Positions 1 through 11,870 of a DNA stretch of 64,000 nt are shown here, one piece after another; position 1 is the first letter of the stretch; the number at the start of each line of letters is the position of its first letter. The position numbers and the translations under genes are program-made. The notes below the pieces were generated by a model. The model was not told the origin of the DNA and searched no databases. It saw only the letters and a list, made by a program, of their open reading frames with translations. Where the stretch lies: the NCBI RefSeq assembly GCF_011397635.1, contig NC_064760.1, forward strand, positions 33,702,356 through 33,766,355. Reading direction: 5' to 3'. This DNA comes from Epinephelus fuscoguttatus (lineage: Eukaryota; Chordata; Actinopteri; Perciformes; Serranidae).

Positions 1-32
1 GCCTAGGTGGGTAGTGTACTCACATAGACACA

Positions 33-44
33 GACACAGACACA

Positions 45-96
<52 letters not shown>
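33..96. repeat. (CA)n microsatellite
   Basis: A run of CAGACA units passes into pure CA dinucleotides. It lies in the brd8 intron about 55 bases before the acceptor of the first visible exon. The open frame across it on the minus strand is only a translation of the repeat. Confidence 0.97.
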
Positions 97-99
<3 letters not shown>

Positions 100-153
100 G
101 TCATGCTTATATAGTTATGTCCTTCTAATCCTCCTCTCCTTTTTGTCCCACAG

Positions 154-191
154 ACTCTGAGGACAGCTCTGCGTCGGGAAAAGAGACCAAG
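154..191 (+). CDS. brd8: brd8 exon: acidic linker, SEDSSASGKETK
   Basis: Acceptor CCCACAG before 154 and donor AAG/GTGACA after 191. The first two bases complete a codon from an exon outside the window. It ends in phase 0. The following intron is only 87 bases. Confidence 0.85.
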
Positions 192-3100
192 GTGACACAC
201 TAAAGCACATGTACATACACCCGCAGCCTTTGTAAAACACAGTCATTTTACTCTTCGTGTGTGTGTTCTTAAACCCAGGAGGTGAAGGAGGAGGAAGCAG
301 GGAGTGAGGGTGACCCAGAGGAAGGGATGGAGCTGAAAGAGGAGTGCGGAGAGGGGGAGGGTCCCTATCTGTCAGAGGTGGAGCGGGCAGCCAGCGAGAG
401 TGAAGACGGTTACGGCCCACCCTCCCAACGCTACACAGCAGATTCACTGGCCAGCAGTCCGGCCTCATCTTCCCAGCTGTAGGTGTCCACATGTGTTCAT
501 GGGTGCAGAAAGGATGATCTCTGTTATAATAGTGATGTGGGTGTCATGCTAACCATTTTTGTCTGCTGGGTAAAATGTCATATAAAGTGTGACTCCAGGG
601 CCATGTCCTAAGATAACCCCTGCCCTTACCGCAACTATTTCGGGAGAAATTCTGCTTTAAAAGTAGATAAAGCTTAGCTGGCATTAGTCATGAGTATTCA
701 TATTGTGACCTTTGAATCAAATTAGGACTCTGTTTCTCTGAGCTAAGCAGTCTTTGGCTGCTGACATAAAAATTCTAAGGGTGTGCATTATTTCTACTTC
801 TTATTTCTCTTCTGCTTCTACTTCTTATTTCTCTTCTGCTTCTACTTCTTATTTCTCTTCTGCTTCTTGCTGTACGCTTAACAATTCTCTCTTCATTCCC
901 ACGCTGTTTTCACTTCCTTTCTCTCTATGCATCAGATCTACATGTGGTGAGGACCAGGAGGCAGTGCAGGCCCAGAAGATCTGGAAGAAAGCCATTATGC
1001 TGGTGTGGAGAGCCGCAGCCAACCACAGGTGGAACTTAAACCTCAACAATGAACAAAGTCTTTCTTTGTCAGAATACTGTAGAAGTACCTCACAGTCAGT
1101 TTTGGGAAGTTTTTTTAGTGACACACAAACCATCCTGACTGTATTAAGCTGTTGCATGGCAGCAACAACTCTTATTTAACAGAGGACAATCAGTTTCAGT
1201 GGCTATTATGTCCATTCATTTATGTTTCCCACATTTATTTATTCATTCAGCTTATTTTGTTTCTTTGTAAATGTCATTTACCAACACGATGGTATTAAGT
1301 CAATCTATTCTGTTTAGTTTAATGAATGTGTTAATATATTTTTGCGTAAAAACAGTCAAAATTGAGTATATATACAGCCTGCAAACAAAAGAGTGACAAA
1401 TGTAATGTCAACTAAAATAACAGCTAAATATACTTTGGGAGCACACAAGCGAGGACATAAATGAGTGTGACACTCTGATAAGCCAACATCAGGACTGAAC
1501 TCCACAGTCTTCCAGCTGTTTATTCAGCATTTTGTTGCTTTATTGTTCCCCCTTTGCAAAATAGCATTCGTTTTAAAGTTTCTTGCCCACTGTTGCAAAA
1601 ATTAGATGCTAGTGTTCACTTTTTCTTCTTTGTCTTTTATTTTTTTAGACTTAGTCATGGTAAAGCATGGTCTGGTCTAGAACAAAAGCACTAAAGAAAA
1701 ATCACCTCCCCCGGCAGTTAAATGGAAACTGATGCCTTACAGTGTCATGAATTTATGTTTCTCTCAGGTATGCCAGTGTCTTCTTGCAGCCTGTGTCAGA
1801 TGACATCGCACCTGGTTACCATAGCATCGTACACAGGTAAGAACACACTCACTTCCTTTTGTAGTAAAATCACATCTCACATGCACATACATATGAATGT
1901 ATTCTAACAGAATCTGAAGTGACTGTAGTGCATTCACCAAAATTCTCTATTGGAGCAAAAAGTGATGACCTTTATTTAAACAGTGGAATATAGTAATAGT
2001 AAATAACTTTGATTGTTTGTATTAAACGCATGTCTTCCTCCCACCATCCATCCTGCTCCAGACCCATGGACCTGTCAGCCATCAAGAAGAACATTGAGTC
2101 TGGTGTGATCCGCACAACAGCAGAGTTCCAGCGCGACATTATGCTGATGTTTCAGAATGCCGTCATGTACAACTCGTCGGACCACGATGTGTACCACATG
2201 GCACTGGAGATGCAGCGTGACGTCTTGGAGCACGTCCAGCAGTTCCTGGCCACCCAGCTTATCATGCAGACCTCGGAGAGCGCCATCTCCGCCAAGAGCC
2301 TCCGTGGCAGGGAAGGAAACCGTAAGCCTGGGGAGCCAGCTGAGAAGGTGGGTTGGACGACTTGTTGGGGCGTAAATTAGAATTCCCTTTAAAGTGTCAA
2401 ATAAGTCTGATTTCGATGAAGCACGCTATAAACCTCCAAGTCAATAAATGTCACTGCTAATGTTTGAACCTCAACTGAGGAATGTGTTGAGTTTCAAAAT
2501 ATCAACAGTGAACCAGGAAGAACGTGCAGCTAATGGAGGAGCTGCTGCAGTCAGTCACGCAGCCATAGTGCACTCACTCAGGTGTTAAACTTACTTTGTG
2601 AGATTAAACTTCTTGTCAGGCATTTTTTTTAAACACTTGAAGTTGTGTTCCACCACTATATATGTGTTCCACCGCACAAACTGCATGCATACAGCAGCTC
2701 CACCCAACTTTAACCAGAGAAGAAGTCTAATCAGAATAATTGAAAACACCTGTGTGTGTGGCTTTAAATAATGTGATTATTTGAAGGTGGTCTCAGAGAT
2801 GGATAGTTATTTGTAAAGCAGATTAATACCATGTAAAATATGTAAAGATACAGGAATATACAATAACAATGTTCCTGTTACTGAGCAGAATGTTACTATT
2901 TCTAGGACAGGTCAATTATGCTTTGTGGAAAGTCATGAATAGATATGTTACACAGTCAGTATAGAGAGAACACGTTGCCATAGTTGTGGCAGATTTGTTG
3001 AACTAGCCATACGGTCATTGTGGTTCTCCTCTTTATACCAAAATATGTCTCAATAGATACCTGAATAATGCTTTACATGTCTCAATTCACCATGATAACT

Positions 3101-4506
3101 GAAGTCCTTTAAAACATTTTAATGGATTACTTTAAGAGCACTGTCACATTACAAATTCAGGGCCTTTGGATTGACTTGGCTGTGTTTAAACTCTATTCCT
3201 TGCTGTATTACAGATTGTAATATTGATCCTAAAACAGTATTGATCACCACTGATAAAGTCTGTGTGTTGTTTCCCTCCATCAATACGGGATAATTTGCTA
3301 ATATGAATATAACTAACATGCACTGCCTCAGATTATAGGAATAACAGTCTCACCCTCTGTTCTGCAAAGAGTGTGATATTTTACTCAGCATGACATCACA
3401 TTAAACAGTAATACAAAAGGACATCACATACGTTGAATCCATGCCACTTCTATATTGATGAATTTAAAAAACCTCTATCCAACTTTATGAAACAAAACTC
3501 TTGGTCTTGTCATTTTGTCAAGTTCATTAGGATACACCCCTTGAGATGAGCCGTGTTGTTGTCGAGAAGTCCGATATGGTCGATCCTATGATCTTACTGT
3601 AGCTGAATCGTGCCACACTAATTACTGTGTAGCCTACTGTTACTGAGCTATATAAGTGTGACTTAGCTGGGCCAGTAGCCATGTTTCCATAGACATATTT
3701 TCATGTGCATTTGAAGTGTAGCATTAGAAAAGCTGTATGGAAATGCCAACATCTGATCAAACTTCCTCAAATGCACAAAAAAAGTAGTTAAAAAAAGTTG
3801 TTTTTTGCTTTGGCAGAAATCGTTGATGTGCTAAATGTGATATGGAAACACCTTTTCGGAACATTTCTGATGTACCAAACATTAAACTCACATGACTGAT
3901 CAGCTGTTTCCAGTTTCTGGGTTTTTCCAGATATTCCCATAACGAAAAATGTTCCTTTGTCTCTGAACAACATGAGACGTGGCCAGTACTGGCTGACATG
4001 AAAGAACAATTAAAACTTCCCCAGTTGAAACAAATTCCTGAAATACTCTATTTTTCTCTCGTAGATAGTTAGATGGCCAGGAGGACTTGTTTTGTTTCGG
4101 GTTCGTGATCTCTACTCCTGGCGATTACAGCCATGTGTTAAGCAAAATTATCTCTGCTTAGCCTAGTTTATTCACTTCAGAAAAGTTTTTCTTGACATTT
4201 AAAATGAAACATGGCTAGTGATGCAGGCTGACCATTGTGCCAATCTCTCAAAAGCTTGACACTGATTACATGTAATATACCTGCATTCACATCAGCATCA
4301 TGCCAGTCAGACATGCACACATTGTTGAATACACAGGACACTTAAGACAACTCGGTGCAGTTGTCTGTCTCCTCTCGGCTCGCTACGATGTGCTTCAGTG
4401 GAATAATTCCTGGTGTTGACTTCCCTGTTGATTCATGTCCTGCATGCTGGCTGCACCTCTCCTCGCCAACTTCTGTCTGTCTGCATCTGCCTGTCACTGA
4501 CTCAAC

Positions 4507-4538
<32 letters not shown>

Positions 4539-4631
4539 AGACATCGTCCGCAAAAATGTTCATATTTGCTGCTGTGTGTAGGAGTGTATTAGTTTCTCTT
4601 AACTGTGTGACTGTGGGAATCTTGTGTGTAT

Positions 4632-4674
<43 letters not shown>

Positions 4675-5471
4675 TAACAGGGTTCCTGTCAGTCATGGCA
4701 TTTTTGAAGTATCATGGAATTTAGAAATATGAGTTCCAGACAGGAGATATCTGGGAGTTTGCAACATTTTTGTAGAAAGTTCAGAAATATAGGTGAATTT
4801 TGCAAATAGTTTACTCTACAGAATGTATTTAACAAACTGCGACACAAATGTCATAAATGTTTTAATCTTTTATTCGTCTCTTTCTCCATAGCAAACTGGG
4901 GATGACATTAAACTGTCACATCCTTTTTAGGACTTTACTTAGCTAAACAATAATACAAGTAACATCCGTTTAGGTGCTGCGACTGAACAGAAGTCATGGT
5001 ATTTTTCATAGGAGCCATGATGGGAACTGTGGTGTGGTGTTTGTGAGCTGCCTTAAAGATGTGTATGTGTGTGTGAGAGTGTGCTTTCCTGCTCATGTAC
5101 ATGCCTGATTGTCTCAGGTGTGTTTATATCTATGTCTGTGTATCTGTCTGTTTATAATCTCACTGTGTACTATCTGCATATGAGAGTGTTTGTCTGTCTG
5201 TCTTTTTTGTGTGTGTGTATGTGCCGTGCAGCGGTCGATTGGACGCTTGTACCTCGGCGTGCTTCTGTGTTTTTCACCGACTTGTATGAAACTTGCTTTC
5301 TCACGCACATGTGTGTGTTTTCTCTCTCTTTCTCACTCCGATGTTTGTCCTCCTACAGGACAGTGTCCCAATGGCCTCTCCTGCTTTCCTTCTCTCTCTT
5401 TTTGTAAGTATTCAGGTTCTCCCTCAGATTGCACCAGAACCAGGCCACGCTCCGCACACGCTTGTCTCAAT

Positions 5472-5510
<39 letters not shown>

Positions 5511-7290
5511 TGTAACATGCTATGTACACATCTGTCTGTACCTCTCATCTCTTTTCTTTCTCTCGATTCAGTTTGATTTTAGTGGCATTAAGGAAACATA
5601 ACTGCTCCAGAAATAAAACTAGTACAGAAAGTCATTAGAGTGATTTCTCCTAATTTAAAGTCTAAGTTAATATGATTTAAAGCAGGTGTTTTCAACCAGG
5701 AGTCCGGGGGTCTTCAGGGGTCCTTGAGGGAGTTCCAGGGGGTTCCAAGTAAACCTAATGTGAGTTAGAGACGTAAGAGTTCTTATCTCATCATCTGTAT
5801 AGGCAGCTGTCGAACTCCAGTCTTAATCTAATAACCTAAAACTTTTCAGATCGAGGTCCCTGAAGGTAAATCTCATCAAATAGAGGTCCATGACCTAATC
5901 TGTATCAATTAGGGATGGCAACAATTAACCTTTAATCTGTTAACTGCAGAGAATATGGGTTAATTTTGCTGCTCTTCAGTTTACTGCACTGCACACCACC
6001 TGGGTCTGGTAGGAGCTAGCGAGCGGCACCACTCATGTGGCCATTACTGCTAGTAATGCTGTCCCTTAATACATCCAGGGTCCCAACCCAACAGCACTGC
6101 AGTGGAAACATTGCCCTCCACCCTTTAGTGTCCCCTGAGCTCGCCCTGTTGAGTAAGAGGCTCAATTTTGAGATATAAAACCCCTCTAGAATTTTTTTTT
6201 ACTGTCAGCATGGCCAGTAGAGCTAATATAGTAAATAATGCTAAAGGGGTTATACGGTTCAGATTAAAGCCATTTACTCACCGGAGGGTGGGCACAATAT
6301 TTCCACAGCAACACGTTCTGCCACCAGGATGAGATTTGAGTTCTAATCACTGAATAAGTGGTGCAGCTAGCTAGCTAAAGTTAGCTCCTTCCCAACCCAG
6401 ATTGTGCACAGTGCAGAGCGGCCAATAACCAGGGGAGACAAGAGGGTGGGCAGTGGGCATGTTCCCACACGTTAATGCGGCTGGCCGGCTGCCAGCAGAA
6501 TTAAAATAAAAGGAAAGATATTTACATCAGAAAACATTCAGCCTTAACCACCACCTACTGGATAGCACTTCAAAATTCAGCACTGTTGCTCACAGTGGAG
6601 AGCTGGACCAAAGGAAAGACCTCTTATATTTCCTTTTTCTTATTTTGAACTGTGCAGTTACTGTTTAATGGGTTTTGGCCCTTCAAAAGCACAATTAACT
6701 AAAACTGACTTGGCTCATATCAGTATAGGGGCCCTTGACATGACAAAAGATTGGGAAACAATTGGAAGTAAAAGTTGGAAATAAATGATGTATTTTTTTA
6801 AGAGTTTAACAATCCTGACTGGTGAATAGAAGTACCTTTTTTGAGCTGAGCCACAGTCACTTTAAACCAGCTCAGACCGAAGTATACACAAATACACAAA
6901 TATTAAATGTGAAATAACCAAAAATGTAACTTAATAATAATGTAATATAGGTTTTATGGCCTTTACATGAGATTGTATTTATTTTCTCTTTGATTTCCTG
7001 TCAGTCAAACATGACGCGACTTCTTTAACTTGAGACATGTCGGACTCTGGACTGTTTCTCTAATGTTTCTTTGTTTTTAGTAGTTACCTGGTCTATCAGG
7101 TTTTACAACAGCTGTGATGACAAGGTGAAAGACGACCATTAAGGTACTAAACTTTAGTATCAAATACTCAGCAGTACTGAAGAAGCAAGAACCAGTCCCT
7201 CAGCACTCAGCCATGTGCAGCTGTGTAGATGTGTTGTGTGGAAAACAATGAAAGGGCGTCTTTGTCTCTCACTCTTCCTCTCTCTGACAG

Positions 7291-7332
<42 letters not shown>

Positions 7333-7839
7333 TCCGTGCCACCCTCATAAACTTTAAGTTCTGTTTTGACACAATATCCTCACCATACACACAAGCTCAG
7401 GTAACCTTTCATCACCCAAGCTTCCGTCGACCTTCGGTTAATGACCCCATGCTGGTTTCCTGTGTTTTTCTGTTCACGTGCGACTGTCTGTGTCTCTGCA
7501 TGTTCTAATTTCTTTTCTCCTTCTTTTCTTTTGAATTCTTCCTTTAATTTTGATCATCATCGGTTTTTTTTCTGTTCTTCATTTGGGGAGGAAGCCTTCC
7601 GAGGTGGACTGTGCTGTGTTTTTTGTGCAGAGCTCAGTCGCGTGAGGTGGTCCGCCGACGGGCCTCCCTTCACTCACTCCAACTGACCTTTGACTTTTAC
7701 ATCCTCATGTGATTTTTTTGCTTTCTGGCTCTCTCTGTTTCTTTCTCCCTGCTTCTCCTCGTCTGTCACTCTGCTGCAGGACGGAGGCACCAGGGGTCGC
7801 CGTAGTGCCATGGAGGCTGACCTCAAAATGAAGAAATAG
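154..7839 (+). CDS. brd8: brd8, bromodomain-containing protein 8 (3' part, seven coding exons)
   Basis: BRD8 is an acetyl-lysine reader in the nuclear NuA4/TIP60 histone acetyltransferase complex. Seven exons join in frame: 154-191, 279-478, 936-1028, 1768-1836, 2062-2347, 5359-5403 and 7780-7839. Exons one and two give an acidic Glu/Ser-rich stretch. Exons three to five give one bromodomain: helix Z from AQKIWKKAIMLVWRAAANHR, a ZA loop with APGYH and RPMDLS, and the acetyl-lysine-binding Asn in MYNSSDHDVY. The last two exons encode DSVPMASPAFLLSLF and DGGTRGRRSAMEADLKMKK, which match the C-terminus of the short human isoform as I remember it. The N-terminal part lies left of the window. No second bromodomain (long isoform) was found downstream. 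The gene converges on the DDIT4-family gene. Confidence 0.95.
279..478 (+). CDS. brd8: brd8 exon: acidic Ser/Glu-rich region
   Basis: Acceptor AAACCCAG before 279. I place the donor at CT/GTAGGT after 478 because this gives LSTCGEDQEA across the junction, parallel to the human FSVCSEDQEA. Using the GT two codons later would bring in a stop. The encoded stretch ends RYTADSLASSPASSSQ. Confidence 0.9.
792..867. repeat. 24-bp tandem repeat, three copies, pyrimidine-rich
   Basis: Three near-perfect copies of a TTCTACTTCTTATTTCTCTT-type 24-base unit stand 70-145 bases upstream of the acceptor at 936. They lengthen the pyrimidine-rich part of the brd8 intron (479-935). The rest of that intron shows nothing recognisable. 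Confidence 0.9.
936..1028 (+). CDS. brd8: brd8 exon: start of bromodomain
   Basis: Acceptor GCATCAG before 936, donor CACAG/GTGGAA after 1028, entered and left in phase 2. It encodes STCGEDQEAVQAQKIWKKAI and the rest of helix Z to AAANHR. Confidence 0.95.
1029..1767 (+). other. brd8 intron, nothing recognised
   Basis: AT-rich intron sequence. I see no gene, clear repeat or conserved motif apart from the splice sites at its ends. Confidence 0.7.
1768..1836 (+). CDS. brd8: brd8 exon: bromodomain ZA loop
   Basis: Acceptor TCTCTCAG before 1768, donor CACAG/GTAAGA after 1836. It encodes YASVFLQPVSDDIAPGYHSI, the ZA loop of the bromodomain. Confidence 0.95.
2062..2347 (+). CDS. brd8: brd8 exon: bromodomain helices A-C and tail
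   Basis: Acceptor CTGCTCCAG before 2062, donor GAGAAG/GTGGGT after 2347. It encodes RPMDLSAIKKNIESG, then helix B with FQRDIMLMFQNAVMYN carrying the acetyl-lysine-binding Asn, then helix C and the TQLIMQTSESAISAKSLRGR tail. It leaves in phase 0. Confidence 0.97.
2348..5358 (+). other. brd8 intron with simple repeats
   Basis: A 3-kb intron. It holds a (CTGT)n tract at about 4506-4538, a (TG)n tract at about 4638-4673, and TG-rich sequence near 5060-5220. The section around 3680-3850 looks like an old dispersed repeat (two 'atggaaa' neighbourhoods in inverted order), but I cannot name it. No coding exon was recognised. Confidence 0.7.
5359..5403 (+). CDS. brd8: brd8 15-codon exon, DSVPMASPAFLLSLF
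   Basis: Acceptor CTCCTACAG before 5359, donor TTT/GTAAGT after 5403; 45 bases, phase 0 at both ends. Human BRD8 has the same peptide with one substitution. It is followed by either the short tail or the long second-bromodomain extension; only the short tail is seen here. Confidence 0.93.
5404..7779 (+). other. brd8 last intron with hAT-like remnant and CA repeats
   Basis: Contains (CA)n at about 5476-5506 and (AC)n at about 7293-7330. At 5684-5750 the words 'ttttcaaccaggagtccggg' and 'ggggtccttgagggagttcc' resemble ends of non-autonomous hAT elements common in fish. The following 900 bases are probably the same old element. No exon of a long brd8 isoform was found. Confidence 0.55.
7780..7839 (+). 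CDS. brd8: brd8 terminal coding exon, short-isoform tail
   Basis: Acceptor CTGCTGCAG before 7780; the frame runs through DGGTRGRRSAMEADLKMKK to a TAG stop at 7837-7839. This is the basic C-terminus of the short human isoform with few changes. Confidence 0.95.
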   Translation, partial: DGGTRGRRSAMEADLKMKK

Positions 7840-9870
7840 AAATGAGATTTCAGAGAACGAGACACTTGGAGAGACAAAGAGTCACTCAGAGAAGGTGGAG
7901 CTGAATACTTACTGGTCACTTTGGTCGTTTTCTGAAGAGGACTGTGCAGTCTTTGTGTAGACAGTCTGGATGGGTATGTCTGTCTGTCAGTGTGTCTGAG
8001 AGGGCTGCACAGACCTTCTTCTCCAGTTCCTATGATTGGTTTATATGCCGTGCCGTGGGCTTTCACTCCACTTTCCCCAAGTATCATTTCACCAGCAAAG
8101 GTAGTAGTTCATCATTTCCCTCTGCTGAGACAGAGTAGCGAAGAACTGTGAGACAGAGAGAGAGAGGACATTTTCACCAGCAAACGTTTGTTTGGGATCA
8201 AATGATGAAGCGCAGGATGAGCTCTACTCGCCAGATTTGATCATGTTGAATCGTGGATGCATTAATACTAGCTGATTGATCTGTGTGGGCAGAAAAGACA
8301 CCAGACGGCAACAACAACCGGGATGGCCACATGACAAATCACAATGTACAGTTCCACAAATTGCTAGCACTGCATGTTAGGCTGACACCAACCAGAATCA
8401 AGACTTCTTTCAGTTTGATCACTGCTAAAATGTTAGAGTGAGATTCACTTAAGAAAATCTGATGATGTCACTAAACTGGTTGTTTATGTCTGCTTTGTTT
8501 AGTAACGTATCAGAAGACTCCAGTCTGTTGGCCAGTACTTAAAGGAACATACCAGTGTTTTTGCTTGTTTCAGTCTGTTTTGGTTCATCAACCACAAATT
8601 CCATATACTTTACATTTACGCTGACCTATTTCCAAAGCACATTTTAGGTTTCACTACCGACCCTCATGCAGGCGTGAGCTTCCATTACAGCTGACATATG
8701 TAATCAGTCACAGTAAACAATTTGTTGCTTTTCATTACGTAGATCGCGGGTGGTATAGAGTCTTGCAGGGGTCTGATTTTTCCCCAGACCCGCTGTGGAA
8801 CATGCACATATGACCCAACCAGTCGACACAAGATGCGCAGCCCAGCCCCAAACCACACATCCCACAATAACCATGCACTGTTTAAAAAAATTCAGTTAGA
8901 CAACATTTTTAAATAGATCATTTTGGGACATTTGAAACACGTGAAACCAGCTAAATGTATTTTTAAAACAAAGGTAATTCATGGAATACAATTTAAACTT
9001 AAATTCTTTGCTCATTTTCAAATAGAGCAGCACGTTTCCACACTTGACTTGCCTATTAGTGTCACACCTGATTGAAGCAGCTCTCATATTCCAGACACAA
9101 AGTCAGCAGTCAGAGAATTAGTGTTAAAACATTGGATAAAATTACTTTTGCTTTCATTTATTTTATTATATGTATCATCTCACACCTGTGATCTGACCTG
9201 CATGGTCTTTGTTTAACCCAGAAGAAAATAGGCTACTGCCTGCAAAATCACCTTGTTTTTATGGGTCAGTCATGCAAGAAAACTCTGGTGTGGTGCTGCT
9301 GAGGCCAGTTTCAGTCTCTGCGTCTGAAAATCGACAAAGTATGTTTTCAAAGTCCAGGATCCATGCTATTATGGAAGTGGTGAAATGCATATTGGGGTTT
9401 TTTTTGGCATATAAAAGATTGCCATTTCCCAGCAGGCTTTAAAAGCTCAGATGTCCGAGTGTCTTTGAAAGCACCAACAGAGTTTTTTAAACAGTTTGTA
9501 CCTGCTTTGTCATGTAACAATGATATAACACACAGTAAGTCAACAAATTGTTCACTTGATGAATCATCTTAACCTCCACCTGTAATGTACAATGCAGGCG
9601 TCTCACTGAGTGTGTCAATGGACTGAAATGTAGGATGTTTGTTGTTGCTGAAATAGTATTGATGCATCCCTATGTGTCACTTAGGATGTAGCCAGAGTGT
9701 GCTACGTAGATAGCATAAAAAAAAACATGTTTGTGTAATGTGTGTTAGATGAGAGTACAAAAACAAGTTTTGTACCTGTGAGCTGGATCATGTAGAGTTT
9801 TGTGTTTGGATAGCTGATACATGTATGTGTTCTGTTGTACATTTGTTAAATAAAAAGATTATTTGATCTA
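7840..9870 (+). other. brd8: brd8 3'UTR (inferred)
   Basis: Runs from the stop codon to the first convincing AATAAA on this strand at 9849-9854. Extent is inferred from that signal only. Sequence is AT-rich with no coding ORF. Confidence 0.5.
9849..9854 (+). terminator. brd8: candidate polyadenylation signal of brd8
   Basis: AATAAA in 'gttaaataaaaagatt', about 2 kb after the stop codon and before the convergent DDIT4-family gene. Confidence 0.5.
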
Positions 9871-11040
9871 AACTTAAAGATCAGAGTTGTGTACTCACTG
9901 TGGAATTTATTTTATCTTGATTATTTTACTTTACTTTTGCAACCTGACTTCCAGCATCAGCTTTTTGGAAATCTGCTGCCACCAGCTGCATTCAGTGTCT
10001 TAAATAATCTGGCACACTGAACCTTGTGTAATCATTTTCCCTCACTTGTAAACAACTTGAAACTTAATAAGTTGTGTACGCCAAAGTATCAGGCTCCATT
10101 GCTGTTAAAAGCAGATGTCATCATGAGTATGAGGGACAAACGGCATGTTTACAGTGCACGTAAGTTCCTACAGCAGTGGTTCTCAAACTTTTTCCTTAAG
10201 GGAAACCTTTTCTATCCTTGAGTAAACTGACAACCCCTGACTAAGTAACATAGATATTATATTCTGTACAATTAACCCAAATAGAGAACACAACAACTGC
10301 AGGAAGTTTGTTTAATTGGGCAATTTTAATGAATTTTGAGCAGATTATTTCATGTGCATATTGCATCAGAGATGGGTTTTCCTTATATTTTTAGTAATGT
10401 TTTATACTACTCTCTGTATTATGTATGTTAAACATTCTTAATAGGCTGTTTTTTTAAATACAAATACAGTATTTTCCTCTTCCTGACACTTTGTAGGTTG
10501 TTTAAACTCCTAGTGTTCAGGTCTTCACTGTGCCCTTATGTCAGATTTTACATCTTTTTAATAATCTTAAAATAAGTATTCTTCTCAGAATTGAATAAAA
10601 AACCTTTAAAATTAAGGAGGCTTGAATTTTTAAGCAAACTCTACTTAAAAAATGTTATTTAAAAAACCTTCAGAGAACCTATTTGTTGCTATTCATGTGT
10701 GGGAATTGTGTGTGACACATCACATTATCTCACATTACTTCCTGTCTAAATTGATGTTATTGGTGCTTTGATGCAATTTTGAAACATTTAAATTATGTTT
10801 TTAATCATTTTGTTAATAAATGTTTCATGAGTAATAGTTGGTTTCAATTGTTATTTGATATTAGTAAATTAAAAATTTATGTCATTATAAGAGTGGTAAC
10901 ATTATAAAGGCCATTGTGCACAGATAAATACAGGTGTGCCTTGAGATTTAAGTTTTAAGTTTAAAAAAAAAAAAAAAATACAATGACCTACAGTATACTC
11001 TACATATAACTTTATAAAAGTGACTGCAAGCACAGGACAA
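9871..11040. other. intergenic region between brd8 and the DDIT4-family gene
   Basis: AT-rich, with no gene seen. At 10174-10193 the sequence 'cagtggttctcaaacttttt' matches the terminal inverted repeat typical of hAT (Charlie-like) elements, but I found no matching second end, so it is a relic. A 17-base A run lies near 10963-10979. Confidence 0.55.
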
Positions 11041-11061
11041 AGAAATTGTAGTGTAAAAAAA

Positions 11062-11067
11062 TTTATT
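11062..11067 (-). terminator. ddit4l: candidate polyadenylation signal of the DDIT4-family gene
   Basis: AATAAA on the minus strand (TTTATT on plus), about 360 bases after the stop codon, which gives a short 3'UTR of about 11045-11424. Confidence 0.55.
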
Positions 11068-11424
11068 TCACATTTGCATAAATAACAAAAGTACAGCACA
11101 CGTCAGGAGTGAGACCCGCCCAGTCCTGGAGGAAGTTTTCATGTTTACAGTGTACACTTTTAACATTCAACCATTCTGTGCAAAATACTCTTATTGGCTA
11201 CAGAGTGTAGAAAACAAGTAGTCCGGCCTCCTGCTCCAAGTTAGACATTCATACATGAACAAAGAACAGTCCACTTCCTTGGAGCTAAAACAAAAGACAG
11301 GACAGTATTTCCAGTGCAGTCCAGACCAAACCTGTAGCCTGATACTTGAGCTAAAGTTGAGAATAACATTCACACAAAAAAAGAGGCAACCAGTGAGACA
11401 GGGGTTTGCTTTCTTAACTTCCCC

Positions 11425-11870
11425 CTAGTTGAAATCGTGAATGACAGGGCTGGCTGAGGAGTAGAGCTTCCTCTTAACCAGCCTGTACTCTGGTCTCAGC
11501 TTCAACACTTTGTTGGTATCAAAGATGTGCTTGAGCGGCGGCCAGCCGTCGTCCTTGTCTGCCTTGAAGATCACAGACAGTTCGAATGTCGGGGTGACAC
11601 TCGGGTCCACGAAGATGCTCCCCACAGACTTCAGGCCATCTTTTCCCTCCACGTAGACCTTGATGGAGGCTCCCCGGAGCCCGCAGGGCTCATCAACAGA
11701 GGAGCGCACCACGTCCTGCCCAACCCTGGTGGTCATCTGGCGAGGCAGCAGCAGCATCTGGCAGTGGAGGGTGGACGCTTTGGCTTCTGTCAGACAGTGC
11801 TCTATCTGCCGGATCACGTCCAGCTGCAGGAGCTGCTCTTCACGCTCCAAACCAGCGTCCATGTTATCAA
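11425..11870 (-). CDS. ddit4l: ddit4l-like exon 2: conserved RTP801 domain
   Basis: Starts after acceptor TTTACAG with [15 protein letters not shown] across the junction and ends at TAG (11425-11427). It holds the whole conserved domain with PCGLRG and KRKLYSS. Confidence 0.95.
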
